From Lachnoanaerobaculum gingivalis (GTDB lineage Bacteria > Bacillota > Clostridia > Lachnospirales > Lachnospiraceae): DNA of 64,000 bases. The position numbers were made by a program, and so were the translations under genes. The DNA lies in NCBI RefSeq assembly GCF_003862475.1, contig NZ_RRCO01000007.1, positions 1-64,000 on the forward strand. Direction: 5' to 3'. Below are positions 46,857-60,330 of this stretch, piece by piece. Position 1 is the stretch's first letter. Every line of letters starts with the position of its first letter. The notes beneath the pieces were generated by a model. It had not been told where the DNA came from, made no database searches, and was given only the letters and a program-made list of their open reading frames with translations.

Positions 46857-47217
46857 CAACACCTCTCTTTCTTTCCAGCAGCTTTGCGAAAGTTTCTTTC
46901 TTACTATCACTCATTGTACCCAGTTGTCTTGCAAACTTTAGAATCATATCCATATCATCCTGATTACCGGCACTTATCATTTCAACAACCTCAGTTCTGG
47001 CCTCTTCTATTGCATCTACTAATTCTCTATAAGTATTTTCATCAAGATCATATAATTCTTTGATTCGCTCTGCCCACTCCCTTACCGGTTTTGACTTTCC
47101 ATTCTCAACCTTTGATAAAAATGCTGATGACACGCCCAGTTCCTTTGCCATATCATACATTAATATACCTTGGTCGATTCTTATCTTCCTGCATATCTTA
47201 CCAAATGTTGTTAGCAT
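46849..47217 (-). CDS. XRE-family transcriptional regulator
   Basis: A 122-residue protein with an N-terminal helix-turn-helix (RIDQGILMYDMAKELGVSSA, then FLSKVENGKSKPVREWAERI). The start at 47217 has AAGGAGGAGG directly upstream. It forms an overlapping pair with the metallopeptidase, a self-regulated stress-responsive switch in related mobile elements. Confidence 0.85.
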   Translation of the reverse strand: MLTTFGKICRKIRIDQGILMYDMAKELGVSSAFLSKVENGKSKPVREWAERIKELYDLDENTYRELVDAIEEARTEVVEMISAGNQDDMDMILKFARQLGTMSDSKKETFAKLLERKRGVDE

Positions 47218-47351
47218 AAAACCTCCTCCTTCTTTCGTGTTTTCTCCCTTAATACTTTTTACTTTATAGAAAGTATAAAGCAAATTAAGTTAATTATCAA
47301 GCGTTAATTTAAAGCATAAAATATATTTTAAAAACCTATGCCATAGTATGT

Positions 47352-47495
47352 AAAAAAGTTGCATTTACTTTTACTTACTTCCTTTAGTTCCTTTTATTTA
47401 AGGCTTTCCACGGTTGCAAAAAAGTTGTATTATGATTTTCATACGCCTATTTTTACCCTAAAGTTACAAGAAAGTTGCATTTACTCTCGCTTATT
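47352..47495 (+). repeat. Three copies of an AAAGTTGCATTTA-like element
   Basis: GTTGCATTTACTTTTACT (47358-47375), GTTGTATTATGATTTTCA (47424-47441) and GTTGCATTTACTCTCGCT (47475-47492), each preceded by A-rich AAGAAA or AAAAAA. The first matches 15 of 18 bases of the IS30 right end in this window. The rest of the 47218-47521 interval shows no gene. Confidence 0.5.
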
Positions 47496-47521
47496 ACAAT
47501 TACTTTTATATACTGTAAAAC

Positions 47522-47567
47522 ACGCTAAAAATAGCGTATATAAGCCATTTCTAGCCTATATACGCCA
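47522..47567 (-). terminator. Terminator of the rRNA/tRNA operon
   Basis: GCGTATATA / TATATACGC stem followed on the minus strand by TATTTTTAGCG, 12 bases after tRNA-Lys. Confidence 0.85.
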
Positions 47568-47578
47568 TTCTATACTAG

Positions 47579-47651
47579 TGAGACACCCGGGACTCGAACC
47601 CGGGACAACTTGATTAAAAGTCAAGTGCTCTACCACCTGAGCTAGTATCCC
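47579..47651 (-). tRNA. tRNA-Lys (TTT)
   Basis: 73 nt; anticodon loop CTTTTAA, T-loop GTTCGAGTC, acceptor GGGATAC/GTGTCTC with two wobble pairs. Last gene of the rrn-tRNA operon. Confidence 0.95.
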
Positions 47652-47664
47652 ATAAAAGAATAAA

Positions 47665-47737
<73 letters not shown>

Positions 47738-47741
47738 ATAC

Positions 47742-47815
47742 TTGCGGGGACAGGATTTGAACCTGCGGCCTCCGGGTTATGAGCCCGACGAGCTTCCAGA
47801 CTGCTCTACCCCGCG
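47742..47815 (-). tRNA. Initiator tRNA-fMet (CAT)
   Basis: 74 nt; anticodon loop CTCATAA. The C1-A72 mismatch at the end of the acceptor (CGCGGGG/CCCCGCA) and the three G-C pairs in the anticodon stem (GGG/CCC) identify the initiator. Confidence 0.95.
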
Positions 47816-47864
47816 ATAACTATATTCAGAATAAAACTCACTCTTAAAAAGAGTGACTGAACAA

Positions 47865-47946
47865 TGGGGGAAGGTGGATTCGAACCACCGAAAGCAGTGC
47901 TAGCAGATTTACAGTCTGTCCCCTTTGGCCTCTCGGGAATTCCCCC
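47865..47946 (-). tRNA. tRNA-Tyr (GTA)
   Basis: 82 nt with a long variable arm; anticodon loop CTGTAAA, acceptor GGGGGAA/TTCCCCC. Confidence 0.95.
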
Positions 47947-47985
47947 AAACTTATTTAGTTCTTTACCTTTACTCATAAGAGTAAA

Positions 47986-48058
47986 AGCCGATAATCGGAC
48001 TCGAACCGATAACCTGCTGATTACAAATCAGCTGCTCTGCCAATTGAGCCATATCGGC
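47986..48058 (-). tRNA. tRNA-Thr (TGT)
   Basis: 73 nt; anticodon loop TTTGTAA, acceptor GCCGATA/TATCGGC, T-loop GTTCGAGTC. Confidence 0.95.
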
Positions 48059-48119
48059 ATGTACACTATACTATCATATGACTAATATAATGTCAATACC
48101 ATCTTTTTCCAAAGACAAA

Positions 48120-48192
48120 TGGGACCTACAGGGCTCGAACCTGTGACCCTCTGCTTGTAAGGCAGATGCTCTCCCAGCTGAGCTAAGATCCC
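48120..48192 (-). tRNA. tRNA-Val (TAC)
   Basis: 73 nt; anticodon loop CTTACAA, acceptor GGGATCT/AGGTCCC, T-loop GTTCGAGCC. Confidence 0.95.
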
Positions 48193-48227
48193 ATATATAA
48201 ACTTAAAGGCTGGAATTCTTTAAGTAA

Positions 48228-48301
48228 CGACCCGAATCGGACTCGAACCGACGACCTCCGCCGTGACAGGGCGGCGCTCTAACCAACTGAGCCATCGGGC
48301 C
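48228..48301 (-). tRNA. tRNA-Asp (GTC)
   Basis: 74 nt; anticodon loop CTGTCAC, acceptor GGCCCGA/TCGGGTC. It is the first tRNA after 23S, about 70 bases beyond its 3' end. Confidence 0.95.
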
Positions 48302-48370
48302 ATATAAAGGTATGTACCTTCAAAACTGCCTACCAAACTGCATTTCTTATAAATTTTTTCCTATCTTTTG

Positions 48371-51255
<2,885 letters not shown>

Positions 51256-51457
51256 TCTTAAATCATTTAGATTTAGTGTTTATGTATGACACTAGCGTGT
51301 ATCATACACTATGTTTAAAAATTTATTTTTGTTATTAAATATCAATTACATTATGTAATTGATACCTCGGATGTCTAATTATAAAATATTTATATAATTT
51401 CTCGTTTGGTATGCAGTTTTCAAGGTACATTTGTAGTTAAAGCTTTTGCTTTAACAA

Positions 51458-51530
51458 TGGAGATGGAGAGATTCGAACTCTTGACCCCCTGCTTGCAAGG
51501 CAGGTGCTCTCCCAACTGAGCTACACCCCC
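51458..51530 (-). tRNA. tRNA-Ala (TGC)
   Basis: 73 nt; anticodon loop CTTGCAA, acceptor GGGGGTG/CATCTCC with two G-T pairs, T-loop GTTCGAATC. It lies in the internal spacer between 5S and 23S. Confidence 0.95.
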
Positions 51531-51535
51531 ATAAA

Positions 51536-51651
51536 TTGGCATCCACCTACTCTCCCATACCGTCTCCAGTATAGTACCATCGGCCGACTAGGTCTTAACC
51601 ATCGTGTTCGGAATGGGAACGGGTGTGTCCCCTAGACGCATCGACACCAAT
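51536..51651 (-). rRNA. 5S ribosomal RNA (between 16S and 23S)
   Basis: About 116 nt, minus strand. CACACCCGTTCCCATTCCGA and GAACACGATGGTTAAG are the classic 5S loop A-C sequences, and TTGG(TGTC) at the 5' end pairs with (GATG)CCAA at the 3' end. It lies 74 bases after 16S and 5 bases before tRNA-Ala; there is no second 5S after 23S in the window. Confidence 0.95.
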
Positions 51652-51719
51652 AATGTTATGTTTTTAGTTTTATCCTTGATAATGTAAAACTAAACAGTAC
51701 TCACAACCCCTACTTTTAT

Positions 51720-53254
<1,535 letters not shown>

Positions 53255-53462
53255 CAAAAGTTTAATCTAGCCTTCTCGCTAGCTTGCATCTGTTTTCACA
53301 GATCTACTGTTTTTTAAAGGTTTTAAATTCTATTCGAATCTAAACGTTGTTTTTCTGAAACTTCTTAATCATTTTGATTTAGAATTTTTTCAGGGTTGTG
53401 TGTACTGTTTAATCTTAAATTATCAAGGTTCATGTTGCTTCACCGTTTGAAACAGCTTAGCT

Positions 53463-53582
53463 ATTATATCAAGCTCATTTCATCTTGTCAACAACTTTTT
53501 TAAGTTATTTTTGAGATTTCTTTAAGCTTTTGCTCTTTAGGAGCAACTTTGATATATTATCATATCTATGTTATCTTGTCAA
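53463..53582 (-). promoter_or_regulatory. Tandem rrn promoters P1 and P2 (copy 2)
   Basis: P1: TTGACA (plus 53577-53582), 17 bases, TAATAT (53554-53559). P2: TTGACA (53486-53491), 17 bases, TATAAT (53463-53468). The leader shares two blocks with copy 1 but has a different middle (about 53322-53385). Confidence 0.87.
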
Positions 53583-53611
53583 GAATATTTTTAAACTTCT
53601 TTGACAAGAAG

Positions 53612-53699
53612 CGGAGAAGGAGGGATTTGAACCCTCGCGCCGGTCGCCCGACCTACACCCTTAGCAGGGGCGCCTCTTCGGCCTCTTGAGTACTTCTCC
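53612..53699 (-). tRNA. tRNA-Ser (GCT)
   Basis: 88 nt with a long variable arm; anticodon loop CTGCTAA, acceptor GGAGAAG/CTTCTCC, T-loop GTTCAAATC. It lies upstream of the rrn promoters. Its own promoter is TTGACA (plus 53749-53754), 18 bases, TATAAT (53725-53730). Confidence 0.95.
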
Positions 53700-53799
53700 T
53701 CATTTGCTTTCGCAATGCCTAGACATTATACAAGAATAACTCTTATCTTGTCAATAACTTTTTTAAAGTTTTTTAGCACATTTTCGGCAAATCAATAAA

Positions 53800-54396
53800 C
53801 TACATATTTTGGGCAAAGTCGATCCTGTGATTTATACTCTTGGCAAGTTCTGTTAAACTCTTTAACTTATCCGTTTTACATACAAATAATACATAACTGT
53901 CGCTGTCTATATCAATGCATGATACACAATACCCGTCTTTCATCCATCTATTGTCCAACTCTTTACACCAAGACGGAATATCCCCTTCATCATCAAGCAT
54001 AACCTCATCCACAATAAGATTATTCTCTTTTGCCAATTCTTCTATACTTGATAAAAATTCATCTTTTTCTTCTTTCCAATCAAGCTCTATTGCTAACCCG
54101 CTCTCAATCATCTCATCCGCTAGGGCAATCCAAACAAAGGTATCTATAGCATCTCTGCTTGTAATACCCCTCTCATCATACCTGTCCGCATTATCTTTAA
54201 AGTACTCTCTCGGATGACAAAAACAACTGTCCATATTTTGTAAAAAATCTTCATTATCCGATATGGTCTTTACAAGTTCTCTATAGACATCAACATTATC
54301 TATTTTAACATCTTCTACTGTACATTCGCCCTTTTCTACTCCGTCAATATCAAGTTTCCAATCAGACTTTCTTTTGCCAAAGATATTAAACAACAT
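53800..54396 (-). CDS. DUF6630-like protein
   Basis: A 198-residue soluble acidic protein. The C-terminal DGYCVSCIDIDSDSYVLFVC pattern and a central TFVWIALADEMIESGLAIEL resemble the DUF6630 family of unknown function. No catalytic motif is seen. It stands alone, transcribed toward tRNA-Ser. Confidence 0.55.
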   Translation of the reverse strand: MLFNIFGKRKSDWKLDIDGVEKGECTVEDVKIDNVDVYRELVKTISDNEDFLQNMDSCFCHPREYFKDNADRYDERGITSRDAIDTFVWIALADEMIESGLAIELDWKEEKDEFLSSIEELAKENNLIVDEVMLDDEGDIPSWCKELDNRWMKDGYCVSCIDIDSDSYVLFVCKTDKLKSLTELAKSINHRIDFAQNM

Positions 54397-54534
54397 ACTC
54401 TAAGCTCCATTTTAATAATACTATATACAAAAATTCTAAGGAAATGTAAAAACACTTCCTTAGAAAATAAATTTATTTAACGCACTCGTACCGATAGTAA
54501 ATCACAATTTCAAAACAATTTTATTATAAAAACA

Positions 54535-56256
54535 TTACTCGTGTACATGTAAAAGCTCATGTGCCTTATGTGAAAGAGGTTTATGGAAATACTCGTCATA
54601 CAGTGCAATAATATCTTTGTTCTCATGTGAGTATCTTATCTCGGAGTTCTCATCCAGGAAATAAAGCTTCTTTCCTCTGTTAAATGCAAGCTCATAGCCA
54701 TCTTTTACAGGTTGTCCGCCACCGCCTACGCAGCCTCCCGGGCAAGCCATAACTTCTACAAAATCATACTTTGCTTCACCGCGTTCAATCTTGTTAAGCA
54801 ACTTTCTGGTGTTACCGAGTCCGCTCACTACAGCAATATTCAATTCAATATCATCAATATTAAACTTAGCCTCTACAGTTCCGTCATTCTCCTGGAATGC
54901 CTTACTTCTTACAGGCTTAAATGCATCTGCCGGCGGATTTTCTTTCTTTATTATGCTGTATGCGGTTCTGAGTGCCGCCTCCATTACTCCTCCGGTAGCA
55001 CCGAATATTACACCGGCTCCCGAATAGTCACCCATCGGTCTGTCGGCTACTACATCCTCAAGACTCTTAGGATCTATATGAGAAGCTCTTATCATACGTG
55101 TAAGTTCTCTTGTTGTAAGAGCAATATCCACATCATGACCTGCATATTCACCATGGAAGAGTTCCATTTCTCTTTCGCCCTTTTTAGCTACACAAGGCAT
55201 TATAGAAACAGATACCATGTTCTCAGGTTTTACACCTATTTTTTCAGCAAAATAAGACTTCATTACAGCACCGAACATCTGCTGTGGAGACTTGGCTGTT
55301 GAAAGTGATTTTGTCATTCTCGGATATTGTGATTTTACAAATCTTACCCAGCCCGGACAACATGATGTAAACATAGGTCTGTCACCGATAAGTCCGCTTG
55401 TGTATCTGTGTACAAACTCATTTGCCTCTTCCATAATTGTCAAGTCTGCTGAGAATGAGGTATCAAACACATAGTCTGCACCCATCTTCTTTAATGCATC
55501 AACGATCTTTCCTACAGTTGCATCCTTATCCTTAAGCCCGAACACTTCACCCCATGCCGTTCTTACAGCAGGTGCAATCTGGACAACAACTGTCTTTTCA
55601 GGATCGGCAATAGCTTCCCAGAACTTTGAAGTATCATCTCTTTCGCTAAGTGCACCTACAGGACAATGTGTTATACACTGTCCGCAAAGTGAACAGTCGG
55701 CTTCTTCAATCTTTTTATATCCGGTTACGTTTACTGTAGTTCTTGCTCCTGTACCGTGAAGATCCCAAACACTTAAAGTCTGCATCTTATCACAAACCTG
55801 TATACATCTCATGCATTTAATACATTTTGATGAATCTCTGATAAGAGGGAAATTCTTATTCCAAGGCTGTTTTTCAAGTTCAACAGCAAATGGTATCTCA
55901 AGTATATTTAAGTCATTGGCAACTTTTTGAAGTGAACAGTTGCCGCTCTTAGCACATATAACACATCTGTTATCATGCTGTGAAAGTATCAGCTCAACAG
56001 TCTTTCTTCTGTCTCTGATTACTTTTTTACTGTTTGTAAAGATCTCCATACCCTCTTCACATACATTATTACATGATGTGATAAGTTTCTCTTTACCCTT
56101 TAATTCAACAACACATACTCTACATGCCGCTATTTCATTCAAATTCTTCAAGAAACACAGTTTCGGAATATTAATATCTATACTCGCCGCCGCTTCCATA
56201 ATAGTAGTATTTTCTTTTACGGAAACAGGTACATTATCAATAGTTAAGTTTACCAT
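54535..56256 (-). CDS. hydA: [FeFe]-hydrogenase catalytic subunit
   Basis: A 573-residue hydrogenase producing or oxidising H2. Domains in order: N-terminal [2Fe-2S] (cysteines near 34-63), His-ligated [4Fe-4S] region (HDNRCVICAKSGNCSLQ near 93), two-cluster ferredoxin region (CIKCMRCIQVC near 140; CSLCGQCITHCPVGAL near 184), and the H-cluster with L1 TSCCPGWVRF near 297, L2 MPCVAKKGERE near 354 and L3 EVMACPGGCVGGGGQP near 500. All ligands are present. It overlaps the upstream flavoprotein gene by 7 bases, so the two probably form one complex linking H2 to NAD(P)H and ferredoxin. Confidence 0.94.
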   Translation of the reverse strand: MVNLTIDNVPVSVKENTTIMEAAASIDINIPKLCFLKNLNEIAACRVCVVELKGKEKLITSCNNVCEEGMEIFTNSKKVIRDRRKTVELILSQHDNRCVICAKSGNCSLQKVANDLNILEIPFAVELEKQPWNKNFPLIRDSSKCIKCMRCIQVCDKMQTLSVWDLHGTGARTTVNVTGYKKIEEADCSLCGQCITHCPVGALSERDDTSKFWEAIADPEKTVVVQIAPAVRTAWGEVFGLKDKDATVGKIVDALKKMGADYVFDTSFSADLTIMEEANEFVHRYTSGLIGDRPMFTSCCPGWVRFVKSQYPRMTKSLSTAKSPQQMFGAVMKSYFAEKIGVKPENMVSVSIMPCVAKKGEREMELFHGEYAGHDVDIALTTRELTRMIRASHIDPKSLEDVVADRPMGDYSGAGVIFGATGGVMEAALRTAYSIIKKENPPADAFKPVRSKAFQENDGTVEAKFNIDDIELNIAVVSGLGNTRKLLNKIERGEAKYDFVEVMACPGGCVGGGGQPVKDGYELAFNRGKKLYFLDENSEIRYSHENKDIIALYDEYFHKPLSHKAHELLHVHE

Positions 56257-58082
56257 ATACTCTCCCTACCTCCTTTGAAAATACCGAAGCCGAAGTGGTC
56301 GCATCTTAAACATCTTCCCGCCTCTTGTTTTGCTTCTTTTTCTGTCATGCAATTTTCAACGCCTTCAAAATCGAGAACTCTTTCACAAGCTTCTCTTTCT
56401 GTAAGCTCTACTCTACCACAAGGGCTCTTGTCCTCAAGACCGGCCTCAGGTATTACCACATCTACACTTATTTCATGATGATATCCCAAATATTCATCAA
56501 TATTTGCCGCTACCACCTTTGCCGCACCGATTGCCTTTATAACTGTAGAAGGTCCGCTTGCACAGTCTCCTCCTGCAAATACACCAAGCATCTCTTTAAA
56601 TGCGCCGGTAGAATCTGTAATGATCTTTCCGTTAGATACAGGGATTCCCGCTTCCTCAAAATGCTTTGTCTCTATATTTTGACCGATTGCAACTACAAGT
56701 ATGTCGCAAGGGATATAAACATCTTCCTCACCTGTAGCCTTTACACTTGCTCTTCCGTCTTTAATAGAGCTGATCATCTGAGGTTTTACATATATACCCT
56801 TTATATTATTGTTCTCATCAACATCTATAGCGGATGGTGCCATCAAAGTTCTTAACTCAACACCCTCTGCAACCGCAGCCTCTATCTCGGCAGGTAAAGC
56901 TGTCATATCGGCAACTCTTCTTCTGTATGCAATACTTACTTTCTTCGCACCCATTCTCTTTGCAGTTCTGACCGCATCCATGGATACATTTCCGCCACCG
57001 ATTATACAAACATTCTTACCTGTAAGATCTTTTATAATATTCTTTCCTACATCACGCAGGAACTCTACAGCAGATACCACGCCGTTTGCGTCTTCATGCT
57101 CAAGTCCCAGTTTCTTATCTGTACTTGCGCCTATAGTTATAAGCACCGCATCAAAAGCATTTCTCAAGTCGTCAATTGAAATATCTTCTCCAATCTTGAG
57201 ACCATGCTTAACTTTCACACCTGTCTTTAAAATAGCCTTGATATCATCATCAAGTCTGTTCTTCGGTAGTCTGTAATTCGGAATACCGTACCTTAACATA
57301 CCTCCAAGCTCAGGCAACATCTCATATACTGTTGTCTGATGTCCCATAAGCTGTAGGAAATAAGCCGCACTAAGTCCACCCGGTCCACCACCGAGTATTG
57401 CAACTTTCTTACCTGTGGACGGAGCACATTTTGGAGGATCGACTTCTCCTGCAAAATCTGCCGCAACTCTCTTTAAACCACGAATATTTATAGAGTCGTC
57501 CACCATATTTCTTCTACATCTTGCCTCACAAGGATGCTCGCAAATAAATCCGCAAGTAGTAGGGAAAGGATTATCTTTCCTTATCAATCTTACAGAGTCT
57601 GCATATCTGCCTTCCTTTATAAGAGCAATATATCCCGGTATATCCACCTGTGCAGGACATAAGTTTACACAAGGTACAGGCTGATTGTATGAGCATGTAC
57701 ATCTGCCATGTGCTATATGTTCTATATAGTCATCTCTATATCCTATAATACCTTTGTAAACCATATTTGCCGCTTCATAGCCTATGGCACAATCTGCCGA
57801 TTCCATAATACTGAGGGCCGTCTTCTCCATCAGCTTCAAAGAAGCCATACTTCCCTTACCGTCAAGCACGTTCTCGATCAGCTTTTCAAGCTGTCCTAAT
57901 CCGATTCTGCATGGAACACATTTACCACAAGTCTGAGCGTGAGCCAACTCCAGAAAAGCTCTGGACATATCAACCGGGCAAAGCCCCGGAGGAGATGCCT
58001 CGATTCTTCTTTCCAAATTTTTGTATAGCTCCTCCATAACAATTCTGGCTCTACTTGGGGAGACTATTTCTAATCTACTCAT
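56250..58082 (-). CDS. NuoF-type Fe-S domain fused to GltD-like FAD/NAD(P) oxidoreductase
   Basis: A 610-residue electron-transfer subunit. Residues about 30-115 match the NuoF C-terminal [4Fe-4S] region (CGKCVPCRIGLGQLE), about 125-200 a GltD/DPD-type Fe-S domain (CVNLCPAQVDIPGY; CGFICEHPCEARCRR), and 225-560 a two-dinucleotide flavoprotein (VAILGGGPGGLSAAYFLQ; VCIIGGGNVSMDAVRTAKRM; VFAGGDCASGPSTVIKAIGA). The NuoF FMN/NADH region is missing, so NAD(P)H is likely handled by the GltD part. Adjacency to hydA suggests an NAD(P)H-linked, possibly bifurcating hydrogenase; the exact reaction is inferred. Confidence 0.85.
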   Translation of the reverse strand: MSRLEIVSPSRARIVMEELYKNLERRIEASPPGLCPVDMSRAFLELAHAQTCGKCVPCRIGLGQLEKLIENVLDGKGSMASLKLMEKTALSIMESADCAIGYEAANMVYKGIIGYRDDYIEHIAHGRCTCSYNQPVPCVNLCPAQVDIPGYIALIKEGRYADSVRLIRKDNPFPTTCGFICEHPCEARCRRNMVDDSINIRGLKRVAADFAGEVDPPKCAPSTGKKVAILGGGPGGLSAAYFLQLMGHQTTVYEMLPELGGMLRYGIPNYRLPKNRLDDDIKAILKTGVKVKHGLKIGEDISIDDLRNAFDAVLITIGASTDKKLGLEHEDANGVVSAVEFLRDVGKNIIKDLTGKNVCIIGGGNVSMDAVRTAKRMGAKKVSIAYRRRVADMTALPAEIEAAVAEGVELRTLMAPSAIDVDENNNIKGIYVKPQMISSIKDGRASVKATGEEDVYIPCDILVVAIGQNIETKHFEEAGIPVSNGKIITDSTGAFKEMLGVFAGGDCASGPSTVIKAIGAAKVVAANIDEYLGYHHEISVDVVIPEAGLEDKSPCGRVELTEREACERVLDFEGVENCMTEKEAKQEAGRCLRCDHFGFGIFKGGRESIW

Positions 58083-58228
58083 ACCTCTTACTCCTAGAAT
58101 TATTTCACCGTTTTACCGGTAGATTAATATATGTAAATGAATTACATATATAGATTTTAAATTGTATATTTCATGAAATAATAAGAGCACATATCTTTAT
58201 ATTTATTTGATACGAACTTTATACATGC

Positions 58229-58257
58229 ATTATATACTTTTTTTATAAATTTTGTAA
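58229..58257 (-). promoter_or_regulatory. Promoter of the hydrogenase operon
   Basis: TTACAA (plus 58252-58257), 17 bases, TATAAT (58229-58234). The leader to the start codon at 58082 is about 140 bases. Confidence 0.6.
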
Positions 58258-58299
58258 TACTTTTCTGAAAAGTATTTTATTTAACAAATATGTTTGTTA
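58256..58299. promoter_or_regulatory. Two perfect dyads upstream of the hydrogenase promoter
   Basis: AATACTTTT-CTG-AAAAGTATT (58256-58276) touches the -35 box and TAACAAA-TATG-TTTGTTA (58282-58299) lies just beyond. Position and symmetry suggest repressor or activator sites. The second resembles, but does not match, a Rex operator. Confidence 0.5.
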
Positions 58300-58330
58300 T
58301 TTAACTAGCGTTATATGCTAATAATCTCAC

Positions 58331-58378
58331 AAAAAAGACACTTCCTTGAGTGTCTCTAACTCATAGAAGTGTCTTTTA
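58331..58378 (-). terminator. Terminator of recA-recX, overlapping the recX stop
   Basis: AAGACACTTC ... GAAGTGTCTT with an inner GAGACACTC segment, followed on the minus strand by TTTTTTGTG. The left arm lies within the last codons of recX. Confidence 0.8.
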
Positions 58379-58958
58379 TTACATCTTTTATTTTTTGATA
58401 TTTGAATCCCTGTCTCATTATAGATGCAATTATCTTTTGTTTTTTATCAGTTTCCTCAGTTTCAAAATAATGTTTTTTATTAAGAAGCTTTTTTATCATA
58501 GGCTCTTCATCTACTGTAAATGATTCCAAGGCGTTATCTATAATCTCCTTTTTTATGCCTTTTTCCAGCAGCTTATATTTCAATTTCATTTTGCTGTACT
58601 TATCTTTATATGTATTGATATATCGCTCGGCATATCTGTCATCATCTATGTAGCCGAATTTTTTTGCCTTTTCTATAGCCTCTTTGACGGCCTCTTCAGG
58701 ATAAAACGAGAGCTTCAGCTTTTTTACTATATCATTTTCCGACTTGAAGGATTTCTCAAGTATATGCATCAGTCTTGCAAAAGCTCTCTTTTTTAAAACA
58801 GGATAGATGGTAGTATAATATTCCTCTTCATCTATCTCTTTTCCTACAGTGATATCTAGTCTTCTGATCTCTCCATTGTACAATCCTAGGCTTTCTCCAT
58901 CTTGAAATATAACTTTACTTTTTTTAGTGTTCAGAGGGATAATTTCACTTACAATCAA
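58356..58958 (-). CDS. recX: Regulatory protein RecX
   Basis: A 200-residue RecA modulator with three-helix RecX repeats ([40 protein letters not shown]). It starts within the last 4 bases of recA (ATGA-type overlap), the usual coupled arrangement, and inhibits or tunes RecA filament activity in characterised species. Confidence 0.9.
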   Translation of the reverse strand: MIVSEIIPLNTKKSKVIFQDGESLGLYNGEIRRLDITVGKEIDEEEYYTTIYPVLKKRAFARLMHILEKSFKSENDIVKKLKLSFYPEEAVKEAIEKAKKFGYIDDDRYAERYINTYKDKYSKMKLKYKLLEKGIKKEIIDNALESFTVDEEPMIKKLLNKKHYFETEETDKKQKIIASIMRQGFKYQKIKDVIKDTSMS

Positions 58959-60118
58959 TCTTCTTCCTCAAGCTCTATTCCTGTTGCTTCATCCGCATCA
59001 TCATCTATGAGTGAACCGTCAAACTCTTCATCATCATCTACAGAGTCATAATCTAAAGTTTTGTCGCTTTTTTCGTCTTCCTGTACAAATTTTTCTCTGA
59101 TCTGTTCTTCTATTCTCTGACAAATTTCAGGATTTTCCATAAGGAAGGTCTTGGCATTTTCTCTTCCCTGACCTATTTTATTTCCTTCATAGGAGTACCA
59201 TGCACCACCTTTTTCCACGACGTCACTTGCAACCGCCAGGTCAAGTATCTCTCCCGACTTTGATATACCCAGTCCGTACATTATGTCAAACTCCGCCTCT
59301 TTAAATGGAGGTGCCACTTTGTTTTTAACGACCTTTATTCTGGTCTTGGTTCCTATGATATCACCACCCTGCTTTATCTGCTCAACTTTTCTTACATCAA
59401 GTCTTACAGATGCATAGAATTTTAAAGCTCTACCTCCAGTGGTGGTCTCAGGGCTTCCAAACATTACACCTATCTTATCTCTGAGCTGGTTGATAAATAT
59501 AACTATACAATTGCTCTTGCTTACTATACCTGTAAGCTTTCTGAGTCCCTGGCTCATAAGTCTTGCCTGCAAGCCCATATGAGAATCTCCCATATCGCCT
59601 TCTATCTCGCCCTTTGGTACAAGTGCCGCTACAGAGTCGACTATTATAATATCAATAGCACCGGATCTTACCATTGTCTCGGTAATTTCAAGGGCCTGCT
59701 CTCCGTTATCAGGCTGTGATACATAAAGCTCGTTTATATTTACACCTATCTTCTCAGCATAAGCAGGATCAAGTGCATGCTCCGCATCTATAAATGCCGC
59801 AATACCGCCAAGCTTCTGAGCTTCTGCAACCATATGAAGTGCTACTGTTGTCTTACCTGATGACTCCGGTCCGTATACCTCTATAATTCTTCCCTTCGGA
59901 ATGCCGCCTACACCTAATGCTATATCAAGTCCCAGTGAACCTGTTGGAATGGTCTCTACAAACATATTTGTATTTCCGTCTCCAAGTTTCATCACTGAAC
60001 CCTTACCGTATGCTTTCTCTATCTGTGTCAAGGCAGACTCAAGCGCCGCCTGTTTCTCACTTTTTTCCATTACTCTTTTAACCTGTTGTGCTGCTTTGGA
60101 ACTTTTTTCCTTCTTCAT
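58955..60118 (-). CDS. recA: Recombinase RecA
   Basis: A 387-residue strand-exchange ATPase. Walker A is GPESSGKTT (about 85), the [12 protein letters not shown]-like Walker B ([20 protein letters not shown]) is near 160, and loop 2 contains [17 protein letters not shown] near 235. The C-terminal tail is extended and acidic ([20 protein letters not shown]), longer than in E. coli. The start at 60118 has GGAGG 5 bases upstream. Confidence 0.98.
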   Translation of the reverse strand: MKKEKSSKAAQQVKRVMEKSEKQAALESALTQIEKAYGKGSVMKLGDGNTNMFVETIPTGSLGLDIALGVGGIPKGRIIEVYGPESSGKTTVALHMVAEAQKLGGIAAFIDAEHALDPAYAEKIGVNINELYVSQPDNGEQALEITETMVRSGAIDIIIVDSVAALVPKGEIEGDMGDSHMGLQARLMSQGLRKLTGIVSKSNCIVIFINQLRDKIGVMFGSPETTTGGRALKFYASVRLDVRKVEQIKQGGDIIGTKTRIKVVKNKVAPPFKEAEFDIMYGLGISKSGEILDLAVASDVVEKGGAWYSYEGNKIGQGRENAKTFLMENPEICQRIEEQIREKFVQEDEKSDKTLDYDSVDDDEEFDGSLIDDDADEATGIELEEED

Positions 60119-60130
60119 AACAACCTCCAT

Positions 60131-60179
60131 CGAATGTATGTTCTTGTTTTATTGTATATGCTTCTCTTTTATTTGTCAA
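60131..60179 (-). promoter_or_regulatory. recA promoter with LexA-type box
   Basis: TTGACA (plus 60174-60179), 17 bases, TACAAT (60151-60156). Downstream, AGAACATACATTCG (plus 60131-60144) matches 12 of 14 bases of the Firmicute SOS box CGAAC-N4-GTTCG, placed at about +5 to +20, suited to repression by LexA. Confidence 0.85.
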
Positions 60180-60286
60180 CAATGATATAAAGGGAATTAA
60201 AATTAAGACATAAAAACTAAGAATATAAAATACTTATTGATTTTTTTGAAAAATAGAATATCTGCCATGTAATATGATTGTAACAT

Positions 60287-60324
60287 AAAAAAGGCAGGAT
60301 TGCACTAATTATGCATCCTGCTTT
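60287..60324 (-). terminator. Terminator of the sugar-transferase gene
   Basis: GCAGGATGCA / TGCAATCCTGC stem followed on the minus strand by CTTTTTTATG. Confidence 0.88.
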
Positions 60325-60330
60325 AATATA

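Larger units (their letters stand above)
40480..47220. mobile_element. Prophage remnant
   Basis: Contains broken phage minor-capsid and antirepressor genes fused by a deletion, a Cro-like and a CI-like regulator in divergent orientation, an ImmA fragment, DinD, a tyrosine integrase and an XRE/ImmA pair. No portal, terminase, tail or lysis gene remains. Limits are approximate; no att repeats were identified. Its right edge lies close to the tRNA-Lys gene at 47579, a possible integration target, unproven. Confidence 0.65.

Noticed and set aside
58282-58299. Rex operator upstream of the hydrogenase genes
   Set aside because: The dyad TAACAAA-N4-TTTGTTA does not have the TTGTTAA-N4-TTAACAA arrangement; kept only as an unnamed dyad.
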